Origin: Terriglobia bacterium
Lineage (GTDB): Bacteria > Acidobacteriota > Terriglobia > Terriglobales > Acidobacteriaceae
Reading direction: 5' to 3'
Length of the DNA: 64,000 bases
Assembly (NCBI GenBank): GCA_020073565.1
Contig: JAIQEY010000008.1
Location: 1-64,000, forward strand
In this document: positions 1-7,792 of the stretch, in pieces
Numbering within the stretch: the stretch's first letter is position 1
Layout: every line of letters starts with the position of its first letter
Translations under genes and position numbers: made by a program
Notes under the pieces: generated by a model
The model's input: the letters and a program-made list of their open reading frames with translations, nothing else
Told to the model about the DNA's origin: nothing
The model's database searches: none

Positions 1-132
1 GGCTCGGGTCTGCTGGTAGCCGAACGCCAGTTTCGCAAGGTACAGGGCTACCGCGAAATTCCGTCGCTGCTGACTGCGCTGGCGAACACGGTTTCGAAGA
101 AGGCGGTTGCTGAGGAAGTGAAGGTTGCGTAG
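1..132 (+). CDS. C-terminal fragment of a transposase, probably IS256 (mutator) family
   Basis: The window opens inside an open frame that ends with TAG at 130-132. The 43 visible residues contain AERQFRKVQGYREIPSLL. This resembles the end of IS256-type transposases, where a basic FRK/FRR-x3-GY/GH segment precedes a short leucine-rich tail. No catalytic DDE residue lies in the visible part, so the family is inferred from this tail alone. The gene is cut by the window edge, not necessarily broken in the genome. The metallophosphoesterase operon on the other strand ends 265 bases downstream, so the element sits beside it, tail to tail. Confidence 0.5.
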   Translation, partial: GSGLLVAERQFRKVQGYREIPSLLTALANTVSKKAVAEEVKVA

Positions 133-397
133 CCTATGACAGCCGAGAGTCGCTAACTTTCAACGGAGTTCCGGGCAACCTCTCTCCAAGGCGGCATCGT
201 GACTGTCAGCCTTGGTCTACTTTGCCGTGGTCAGCCGAGCTTTCGCGCATTTGGTCATCTTCCTGGTGGATTTTCCTCTATTTGTACTAACAGCAGTGTT
301 TTATGCACGGGCACATAGGCAAGCGGAAACGGCCAGATAGTACGGAGCAACGCGGAGTCGGAACGGCCTTGGCTTGGAAACAGCCGGACACAAGCCC
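133..397. other. Non-coding flank containing the probable right end of the insertion sequence
   Basis: There is no convincing gene here. The stretch around 158-185 (ctttcaacggagttccgg and following) has the TTTCAAC-type composition often seen at IS256-family termini. The left end lies outside the window, so the inverted repeat cannot be confirmed. The rest separates the transposase stop from the convergent metallophosphoesterase stop and shows no obvious terminator. Confidence 0.3.
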
Positions 398-2659
398 TCA
401 GGTGCAACCGATCCTTGGCTCTGTGGTTCGGAGTGCGCCGACATCGACGTGAACAGGGTGGAGGGCGCGGATCGTCAGAGTTGAGTCAATGTGAACGGGA
501 CGGTAATAGGGAGTTTTCTCGGCTGCGGCGCTCGGGGGCCCACACGCCGCGGTTTGAAGAAGCAGTGGGTTCCACCACCGATTTCCCTGCCCCTGCCCCT
601 CTTCCACCATCTTGCTGAAATCCCCATAAAACACTTGGGGATGCCATTCTCCTGTGTTGTCCGATTGCGGCTTTGCGAGGCGAAACTCCATATTCCAGTG
701 GACATGCCCCGATAGAACCAAATCAATCCCGGGGCCGGAAGGTTGCAGCAGGGCCGACTCCCGAAATCCCAGGCAAAGGTAGAAGAACTGACTGACGTAA
801 TGATTGATGGTGCCGTAATGGATGTCGTAACCGCCCCACCATTTTCGCGAGAGCAGAAGACCGTCTTCGCCGCCACCAGCCCGCTGAGCGTCCGCCTTTT
901 TGCGTTGCGTAGGGCTCAGATTCGCCGGGGGAGCGTGCAAGCCCACGATGATGCGGCACGGTCGCGCCGCATCCGGCGCCACCAAGCGGTAGCGCTCTTG
1001 GATGTGCTTTAGCGCGCTTTCGAGCCATGCGATCTGGCTGTAGGGATAGCACTCGTTGGGCGGATAAAACGCCATCGACTCCGGCGATCCTCCGAGAATA
1101 TTGTCCCGGATCTTCAAGGGGCGAATCTTCTTGCCGCCTTCGTCCGAGAAGCTTTCACACGTCATAGCATCGTGTCCGCTATCCATCAAGATAAAATGAC
1201 AATCTCCAAAGCTGAAAGCGTAGTTGAAGTAGGGATTCACTTGTAGAAAGTAATCGAGCAAGCCGCTGACTCCGCTCTCGATTCCGATCAGGCCCGTGAT
1301 TTTCTCTCGCAAAGCTTCGGTCAAGGAATCGCCAATCCGCCGCAGCAGCACCAAGGCCGCCCCCAGAACAAGGACTGCCGCGAGCACAATCAAGGCTGCG
1401 GCGAGCAAGCCGATTCCCTTCGACTGGGAAAGTATGAAGTTCTTGAGATCCCCCCACTCCAGCTTTGAGAAAGAGCCGACGCCGACCCCCGTTGCCGCCA
1501 GGAGCGTTGCGAGTAAGCCGGGCAGAACCTTTACTGCGAGCGCCAGAGTCCGCGTCCAGACCCGTGAACGCAGGTTCAGAAACCAACTCAAGCCCTTGCC
1601 CACGGCCGTGCCCCACCAACTTCGTCCGAGGATCGGCGATCCCTCGGCAACGATCTTGGATTGAACATCGGAGATCCTCTTCCCCACGACCTCCGAAGAA
1701 CTGGCGTAGAGATAGTCGAACTCGTCAAGATCCTCGGCTGCAAGGCCGAAGGTTGTCGCGTTGAAAGTGGGCGGGTAGGGAAAAGGTCGCCAATCGTGGT
1801 TGCCGGTGGTCGTGAAGATCGGCACTCGGAGGCCCTCGTTCTGGTGCCCAGATTTCTCGCGCCCTCCTCCGGTCAAGATATCCACGCAATTTTGCCAGTT
1901 GTTTTCGCCGCTCCGGTCTTCCTCTAGGCCTTGGTTCACAAAATCTACGAGATCACCGAGCGCCAGCACAAAATCAAGTTCGCCGGAGTTGGCCAGACGG
2001 TTGGCTTCGTGGATGAACCGCCTCAGCCGGTCATTGAAATTGATGAAAGTGAGCTCCTGGCCGGGAGGATACGCGGTAACGGTGCGGTTGGTCTCCAGAT
2101 CCATCAAGTCGTTGCGCGCGGCAACATGTAAGTCTGTCAGATGAATGAAGCGCACGTCACGAGACTCAGTTCTTGATTCAGGACAAACACAAATGGCGTG
2201 GAGGGCCGTGTGTAGGACGCGACCATTGTCGAGCAACTGGAGGTCGTACAGTGTCGGTCTCGGCGATGCACCCGCGCGGCGGATCTGGTTGTTGTCGACA
2301 CTCTTCACGGGAAAAACCTGGCCGCGGCCGAATCTTGCCTTCCCATCGGAGAGCGCGTTGCGGAGCGTGGTGCTGATAAGAAAACGAGTCTCCGAGAGAT
2401 TTTCGAAGCGGGCAGGCAATCCTTGCTCCGTGATCTCGGAACGCTCCCGTAGGTCGAGAGAGAACTCGCTGACCCCATCGTCCTGGAAGGAGGGCACGGC
2501 GCGCACTTGAAACGTCGCCGATCCCCACTCCTGTGCGCAACATACCAGCACGATTTCGAAGCCTTCTCGGGAAAGATCGGGGGCGGACAGGATAAGGGGA
2601 CAGCCCAGATTGGGACTCAGAATTCGCGGCAAAGCATGTTCGAGCAAACTACCTCCCAC
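398..2659 (-). CDS. Metallophosphoesterase (calcineurin-like) with membrane segments inside the catalytic domain
   Basis: About 753 residues if the start is the GTG at 2659. The open frame extends upstream, but that part overlaps the preceding gene and there is no ATG between. Residues 1-165 look like a beta-rich N-terminal domain. The metallophosphoesterase signature follows: TDLH (175-178), GDLVD (235-239), GNHD (286-289), LHAP (about 574-577) and GHVH (651-654). These are the usual di-metal ligands, so hydrolysis of a phosphate ester is likely; the substrate is unknown. Unusually, two hydrophobic segments (about 373-395 and 416-440) lie between the GNHD and LHAP motifs, which would anchor the catalytic domain in the membrane. 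It is the last gene of a three-gene operon, 28 bases after its upstream neighbour. Confidence 0.85.
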   Translation of the reverse strand: MGGSLLEHALPRILSPNLGCPLILSAPDLSREGFEIVLVCCAQEWGSATFQVRAVPSFQDDGVSEFSLDLRERSEITEQGLPARFENLSETRFLISTTLRNALSDGKARFGRGQVFPVKSVDNNQIRRAGASPRPTLYDLQLLDNGRVLHTALHAICVCPESRTESRDVRFIHLTDLHVAARNDLMDLETNRTVTAYPPGQELTFINFNDRLRRFIHEANRLANSGELDFVLALGDLVDFVNQGLEEDRSGENNWQNCVDILTGGGREKSGHQNEGLRVPIFTTTGNHDWRPFPYPPTFNATTFGLAAEDLDEFDYLYASSSEVVGKRISDVQSKIVAEGSPILGRSWWGTAVGKGLSWFLNLRSRVWTRTLALAVKVLPGLLATLLAATGVGVGSFSKLEWGDLKNFILSQSKGIGLLAAALIVLAAVLVLGAALVLLRRIGDSLTEALREKITGLIGIESGVSGLLDYFLQVNPYFNYAFSFGDCHFILMDSGHDAMTCESFSDEGGKKIRPLKIRDNILGGSPESMAFYPPNECYPYSQIAWLESALKHIQERYRLVAPDAARPCRIIVGLHAPPANLSPTQRKKADAQRAGGGEDGLLLSRKWWGGYDIHYGTINHYVSQFFYLCLGFRESALLQPSGPGIDLVLSGHVHWNMEFRLAKPQSDNTGEWHPQVFYGDFSKMVEEGQGQGNRWWNPLLLQTAACGPPSAAAEKTPYYRPVHIDSTLTIRALHPVHVDVGALRTTEPRIGCT

Positions 2660-2687
2660 GGCGGAGACCGGGCGACACGGCGCGCTC

Positions 2688-4466
2688 TTACCCGTTGTAG
2701 GGGTCAAGTCCGATCGCCAGCCTTCTCCGCTGCCACTCTTCATCCATGAGCAGGAAATATCCGAACAGCCGATACTTATACTCTGCTGATGAAATCGCCG
2801 GGTCGAACTTCTTGAGCACTTCGGTTGAGTAAATGAGTTGGCCCAGGTAAAGGCCCTCGGCGATCTGCACCAGTTCGTCAATGCAGTAGGAGTCGGGCGG
2901 CATCGTGCGGAGTTTCGGCCAACGATAGTTGAAGAGAAATACTTTCTTTCCGCGGTTTTCCTCGTTTACCGAGACGCCTTTGTGCGCAATGAAGAAAAAG
3001 CTTTTTGCCTCGTATCCGAATCGCCTCGACTCTTCGGCCGAAACTTCTTCCATCCAAACGTTTGTGATCTTCATACCCTCGCGGACAAACTTCTGCAGGG
3101 CGGTGCGGAACGCCAGCGTGTTCGCACCCCAGAATGTCGGCACTGTTCCTTGTTCGTAACCATCGGTGTAGTTCTTCAGTTGTTCCGGGCTGGCTGGATC
3201 GAAGGTCTTCCCGGTCCATGGAGAAAAGAACTTGCCCGGAACCCAGGCGGCATTCAGAGTATTGATGTTGAACAATCTGTAGTAGCCGGCCGTGTAAAAC
3301 GAAACCACCGCACCGCGATAGTATCCTCTGACTTCATCCGGACCAATTCCTCGATTGAAGAGTTCGTGCATCCTGACGAAATAGGGAGAGTCGTTGTCGA
3401 ACCTTTCCATGAGCCTGTCGGAATAGAACTTCAACAGATCCAGAATGGTGGCTCGGCCCTTCATATCCTCCTTGATCTGTGCCAGCACTCGGTCATCGCA
3501 ATCGCCGTCCGGAGTATCCATCAAAGTCAAGGTCGTGAACTTTGGTGAAAATGCACCCGCCCCCGGGGCGGGTGCGCTGGCTGCTGGGGCACTGCCAAGC
3601 CTGATATTTGGAAAAACGCGAGAAACTTCCTGCTCCCAGGTGTCATCCACGAGCAGGAAGTAACCGAAGTGTTGATAGTCGTAGTCCGCAGCAGGCCGCA
3701 GGCCCTCGAAGGCCTCCAAAACCTTCTTGGTCGCAAACAGCAATTGGCCCAAGCAAAGGCCCTCTGCGATCTCAACGATCTCGTCGATCAGATAACTGAT
3801 CGGAGGGATGTTCCCTAGCTGTCGCCAGCGGTAGTTGAGTTGAAACACTTCGCGGTTGGTGCCAGAGTAAACAGACGGGGCGCGATGAGCAATAAAAAGA
3901 CCGCCATTCTTATCGTAACCGTAGCGCGCCCGCTCCTGAGACGGTGCATCTTGCAGGTGCATCCAGAACGTGACCACCGAGAAGCTGAACCGGTTGACCA
4001 GGGATTGTTCCAGCCGCTCAAAGTGGTTGATGCCTAGAAAAAACGGCTTGGATTCATCTCCCGGCGCACCTGTGTAGTCGCTGACCACATCTGCACCGAG
4101 CGCCGTAAATGACTTGCCCACCCACGGCACGGTAGGCCCAACCGTCGTCCCCCAGAGAAACCCCATGAAGTTGCCGTAGGAAGCGAGGATCCCTTGTTCG
4201 TCGCCGCTGCGCAGTCCGATCGCCTCGCCGTAGTGATGCCCTTCCACCTTCGTGGGTGTATTGCCGGCCATAAACAGCCGTGCCAGCTTCTGGTACGGTC
4301 GTGCATTGTTGTCCAGTTTGCCGTGGAGTTGATCCATATAGGACTTCATGGCGTCGAGCACCGAGCTCGCCTGTATGTCGCGGCGAATTTCATCGAGCAG
4401 AGCATCCTGGCCGCTCTGACCCTCCAGGCAGGTAAGTGTTTTGAATTTTGCGCTAGTGTCGGTCAT
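2688..4466 (-). CDS. Uncharacterised protein made of two tandem copies of one roughly 290-residue domain
   Basis: 592 residues with no signal peptide or membrane segment. The two halves align by eye. Residues 8-30 match about 310-335 (F-x-TLT start). VGKSF matches WTGKTF. FIAHRAPSV matches FIAHKGVSV. FQLNYRWRQL matches FLFNYRWPKL. YLIDEIVEIAEGLCLGQL matches YCIDELVQIAEGLYLGQL, and FGYFLLVDDTW matches FGYFLLMDEEW. An Ala/Pro/Gly-rich linker near residue 300 joins them. I do not recognise the domain. The G-x-(Y/F)-x-G segments and the 'D-x-L/V...GLYLGQL' segment faintly recall GXWXG/DUF4334-type small beta domains, but this is only a guess. The gene lies 16 bases after the propeller gene and 28 bases before the phosphoesterase gene, so all three are probably co-transcribed. 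Confidence 0.85.
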   Translation of the reverse strand: MTDTSAKFKTLTCLEGQSGQDALLDEIRRDIQASSVLDAMKSYMDQLHGKLDNNARPYQKLARLFMAGNTPTKVEGHHYGEAIGLRSGDEQGILASYGNFMGFLWGTTVGPTVPWVGKSFTALGADVVSDYTGAPGDESKPFFLGINHFERLEQSLVNRFSFSVVTFWMHLQDAPSQERARYGYDKNGGLFIAHRAPSVYSGTNREVFQLNYRWRQLGNIPPISYLIDEIVEIAEGLCLGQLLFATKKVLEAFEGLRPAADYDYQHFGYFLLVDDTWEQEVSRVFPNIRLGSAPAASAPAPGAGAFSPKFTTLTLMDTPDGDCDDRVLAQIKEDMKGRATILDLLKFYSDRLMERFDNDSPYFVRMHELFNRGIGPDEVRGYYRGAVVSFYTAGYYRLFNINTLNAAWVPGKFFSPWTGKTFDPASPEQLKNYTDGYEQGTVPTFWGANTLAFRTALQKFVREGMKITNVWMEEVSAEESRRFGYEAKSFFFIAHKGVSVNEENRGKKVFLFNYRWPKLRTMPPDSYCIDELVQIAEGLYLGQLIYSTEVLKKFDPAISSAEYKYRLFGYFLLMDEEWQRRRLAIGLDPYNG

Positions 4467-4482
4467 GGCTCAATTCTTTTCG

Positions 4483-5715
4483 TCAATTCTCAGGCGGCTC
4501 CGGACGCATCTCGCTGTGATGCATGCCCAGATGCATGCCATTGATGCGCTTCAGAAACTTCGAATACGGTCGGCGATACACCTCGGGCCCAAAGGTGGGA
4601 AGCTGGGTGGAGTAGATCTTCTTGAACGACTCGCGCTCATAGACGGTCAAAACGTTGTAGCCGCGGCTGCCCGTGACCAGATACTTGCCGTCGGGTGAAA
4701 CCCTGGCCGAGTAGATACCGTCCATATTGCGCCACCCGGTCACCAGCAGAGTCTGCAAAATGTAGTGGGTGTTGATTAGAGTCGGCCGGCGGGCCGACGC
4801 GCCAATGATGTTATAAATTTTTTGCCTCCACATCCGGGCGCGCTTCCAGAGATCGGGTAGGCCGTCCAGAACCCGCGGCTCGCGAAACTCGCCGTCTGCC
4901 AGGTTCAACTCTACGACCGTGTGGCTCCCGCCACAGGAAAGATAGAGCTTGTCGTCGTAGACCCCAATATCGGAGTTCAGGTGGATCGGAAACTCCGCAC
5001 CACCGCTCCAGGATCGGCGGACTCGCTTCTGCGGCAGGTCAATCTCAAACACGTACTCTCGGCGGAAGGCGGGCGACCAATCCACGTAATCCTCATCCTC
5101 GGTAGCGAAGGAGTAGGTAGCAGCGTAGCCAAGAGGCTTTTCCGGGTGCACACAAACGTGCCAGCAGGTATCCGGCAACTTGATGACCGTCGACTCGTTG
5201 GTCTCAAGGTCGAACACGCCGACTTGTCGTGGCGCCGCGTCCTCGGGACCCAAGTCGCCCATGAGGATGAAGCGCTTGCTACGATCCCAGCGCAGTTCAT
5301 GGGCGTTATAGAGCAGATGAGGCCCAAGTTTGACCGGGCTGGACAGATCGTTGATATCGAAGCGGTAAAGATGGTCGCCGACCGCGCCAATGAAGTGCTG
5401 GTTGTCGTCGTACCACAGATGATGGGTGTTCGAGCGCAGCCTGTAGTTGGCGTGTTCGATCCGCATGGTGGACTGTCGCGTAAGCTCTTTCAGATTCTCC
5501 ATGTCCACCAACACCAACTGCTGGCTGAAGTTCCCCAGCAAACCGATCTTGCCGCTCGGGGCAATGGAGACGTTATGGCCTCCGCTCACTCCGTCGTAGT
5601 ACTCCATCGACGTCGTTTTCGCAGGCCAGTCGAAACGCAACATACCGGCGTGGCCAATCAAACCGTCCAGGTGCGGACCGTCCAGAGAAACGTAATAACT
5701 GAATGGCTTATCCAT
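4483..5715 (-). CDS. Cytoplasmic beta-propeller (YVTN/WD40-like) protein
   Basis: 410 residues from the ATG at 5715, chosen because AAGGAG lies five bases upstream; the frame is open further upstream without such a site. The protein is built of repeating beta-strand units such as VSIAPSGKIGLLGN, LRWDRSKRFILMGDLG and ARVSPDGKYLVTGS, typical of six- or seven-bladed propellers of the YVTN/lactonase-like superfold. There is no signal peptide, so a cytoplasmic binding or enzymatic role is likely, but no family-specific catalytic residues can be named. It is the first gene of the minus-strand operon with the duplicated protein and the phosphoesterase, and is divergent from the GMC oxidoreductase across 296 bases. 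Confidence 0.8.
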   Translation of the reverse strand: MDKPFSYYVSLDGPHLDGLIGHAGMLRFDWPAKTTSMEYYDGVSGGHNVSIAPSGKIGLLGNFSQQLVLVDMENLKELTRQSTMRIEHANYRLRSNTHHLWYDDNQHFIGAVGDHLYRFDINDLSSPVKLGPHLLYNAHELRWDRSKRFILMGDLGPEDAAPRQVGVFDLETNESTVIKLPDTCWHVCVHPEKPLGYAATYSFATEDEDYVDWSPAFRREYVFEIDLPQKRVRRSWSGGAEFPIHLNSDIGVYDDKLYLSCGGSHTVVELNLADGEFREPRVLDGLPDLWKRARMWRQKIYNIIGASARRPTLINTHYILQTLLVTGWRNMDGIYSARVSPDGKYLVTGSRGYNVLTVYERESFKKIYSTQLPTFGPEVYRRPYSKFLKRINGMHLGMHHSEMRPEPPEN

Positions 5716-5930
5716 CTGCGCTCCTTGCTTCGAGAGCGGACTCTGTGCCAGGCACAACTTCGGAAGGGTGCGGCGACCCAGGGTCGGTAAAAGTCCTCTA
5801 TTAGAGTAGTGCGTAAATAACACAGCTCGTTTCTGATCGCAAGCAGTATTGTTGGCGAGCGAAACAAAAAAGGACGAATATCTGCCGTTGTGCATCGATC
5901 TTGAGTCGAACGATAGCCTTGGGCAGCCTG

Positions 5931-5939
5931 TGGTAGAAT
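5931..5939 (+). promoter_or_regulatory. Possible extended -10 promoter for the GMC oxidoreductase
   Basis: The motif tggtagaat fits an extended -10 (TGnTAnnnT), about 70 bases before the ATG at 6012. No good -35 box is spaced correctly. The same divergent intergenic region holds a small palindrome, ctctattagag (5796-5806), that might be an operator. Both are weak calls. Confidence 0.3.
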
Positions 5940-6011
5940 CCCGCCCAAAACCAAAGATCAGGTCCCCCTTTTGCAGACGGCTGCAGACAAGGCATTAGCC
6001 AGAGGTTTGCG

Positions 6012-7628
6012 ATGCGTCCCTCCTACGACGTGGTGGTGATCGGCTCAGGCTTTGGAGGCGCGGCTACGGCCTGCCGACTCGCCCAAGGGGGATATTCCGT
6101 TTGCCTGCTGGAACGCGGAAAACGCTGGTCCAAGACTGATTTCCCCCGTTCCCCCGCCGAAGTTGCCAAATGCTTTTGGAGAAAAGATAAAAGCCTTGGA
6201 TTCTTGGAATACCGGGCCTTCCGACGCATTGATGTCGTACAGGGATGCGGCGTGGGTGGCGGATCCCTTCATTACTTTAACGTCCACCTCCGCACGCCCG
6301 CAGAGATTTTTTCCTCCAGAGCTTGGCCCAGGGAAATCACCCGGGCCGTCCTGGATCCCTACTACTCGCTTGCCGAAAATATGCTCGACTCGGCCCCCCT
6401 CAGTCCGCCCGCCGGACGCGAACTACCCAGGAGAACTTCAGTCTTTCTGGCGGCAGCTTCCGCGGCAGGACGCACCGCCCAACTAGTGCCCATTGGTGTT
6501 TACACGGGATCCGACCGAGCCAATCCCCACGGCGGCGGCGCGCAGAGCGCCTGCGACTACTCTGGCAACTGCATGCTCGGTTGTGACTTGCATTCGAAGA
6601 ACACTCTGGACCTGAACTACATCCCCCTGGCCGAGAAACATGGTGCTGAGACTTTCCCCCTCCACGAGGTAGAACGAATCGAGCCAATCGACGGCCAAGG
6701 ATACAGAGTCACCTACCGAAAACTGGATAGCAACAACCCGAGGCTTTCGCAGCCCGGCTCCGTAGTGGGACGGAAGGTCATCCTTGCGGGCGGAACCCTC
6801 GGTACAACCGAGCTGTTGCTGCGCTGCAAGTTCTCGCATTGCACCCTTCCTGCGCTCAGCCCAAGGTTGGGTTGCCGGTTCTCCGGCAACGGAGATTTTA
6901 TCCTTGCCGGAGCGATGGACACGGATCGGGAGATCGATCCCGGTCGGGGCCCAAGCATTACCGCAGGAGTCGACTGTTCCACCCCGAACAATCGAATCTT
7001 CATCGAAGACCTGGGATACCCGGACGCGTTCATGTGGATGATGGAGGGTGTGATTCCTGGTGAAAACCGCTTGATCAGCCTGTTCAAAGCTGTGTCCACG
7101 TATATTTCCAGCACCCTGGGCAATGGATCGGGCCGGATCGGGTTTGAAGTCGACAAACTCTTTCGCGGTGGAGCGACAACCCGATTCCTTCCCTATCTCG
7201 GCATGGGCACCGACGCCGCTGATGGCCGACTCCGATGGAACGGCGACCAAGTTGAAATCGTCTGGAGCCACCGAAATAGCCGCCAAATGTTCAGGGAAAT
7301 GGAACAGGCGATGAAAGAGTTGAGCCGGGGTGTGCGAGGCCGCTACGTGACCAGCATCCTTTGGCACTGGCCATTTCGCAAGTTGCTGACGGCTCACCCG
7401 CTCGGCGGATCTTTCATGGGTTCGGACCCGGATACCAGCGTGGTTAGCCACCGAGGAGAAGTGTGGGGGTACCCGGATCTGTTCGTTGCCGACGGCTCGA
7501 TGATCCCGTCTGCGTTATCCGTGAACCCTTCTCTGACGATCTGTGCGTTGGCGGAGAGAGTTGCGTTTTGGATTCTGCACGGCCGAGATATGGGCCCACA
7601 CGACCCCGACCGGCCCGCCACTCACTGA
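6012..7628 (+). CDS. GMC-family FAD oxidoreductase, cholesterol-oxidase-like
   Basis: 538 residues, full length. The N-terminal Rossmann motif GSGFGGA (11-17) binds FAD. A cysteine cluster C-x5-C-x3-C (181-191), followed by KNTLDLNY, matches the cholesterol-oxidase-like branch of the GMC family. HPLGGSFMG (462-470) and the C-terminal PDLFVADGSMIPSALSVNPS segment carry the conserved GMC active-site region. The expected reaction is FAD-dependent oxidation of an alcohol, probably of a lipid or isoprenoid; the substrate cannot be read from sequence. No signal peptide is visible. The gene is divergent from the propeller operon, and the shared regulatory region suggests a common pathway (inference). 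Confidence 0.9.
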   Translation: MRPSYDVVVIGSGFGGAATACRLAQGGYSVCLLERGKRWSKTDFPRSPAEVAKCFWRKDKSLGFLEYRAFRRIDVVQGCGVGGGSLHYFNVHLRTPAEIFSSRAWPREITRAVLDPYYSLAENMLDSAPLSPPAGRELPRRTSVFLAAASAAGRTAQLVPIGVYTGSDRANPHGGGAQSACDYSGNCMLGCDLHSKNTLDLNYIPLAEKHGAETFPLHEVERIEPIDGQGYRVTYRKLDSNNPRLSQPGSVVGRKVILAGGTLGTTELLLRCKFSHCTLPALSPRLGCRFSGNGDFILAGAMDTDREIDPGRGPSITAGVDCSTPNNRIFIEDLGYPDAFMWMMEGVIPGENRLISLFKAVSTYISSTLGNGSGRIGFEVDKLFRGGATTRFLPYLGMGTDAADGRLRWNGDQVEIVWSHRNSRQMFREMEQAMKELSRGVRGRYVTSILWHWPFRKLLTAHPLGGSFMGSDPDTSVVSHRGEVWGYPDLFVADGSMIPSALSVNPSLTICALAERVAFWILHGRDMGPHDPDRPATH

Positions 7629-7792
7629 CCAACCTTTTCCGACCGCCTTGTTGAACGGAGAAGCCCTCCGTGGTTAAGACTTCGGCGAAGCGAGTACTGA
7701 TGTTGGTATGCAATCGAAGCCTCAGTAAAGCCGCAGCTGTTACCCCGGGCACTTCCCTTCCTCGTCGCTTTCGCCAACAATAGGGGTTTCCT

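Noticed and set aside
5658..5954. Extension of the propeller gene upstream of 5715, and overlapping small frames
   Set aside because: AAGGAG directly before the ATG at 5715 and the lack of propeller sequence upstream favour the shorter start.
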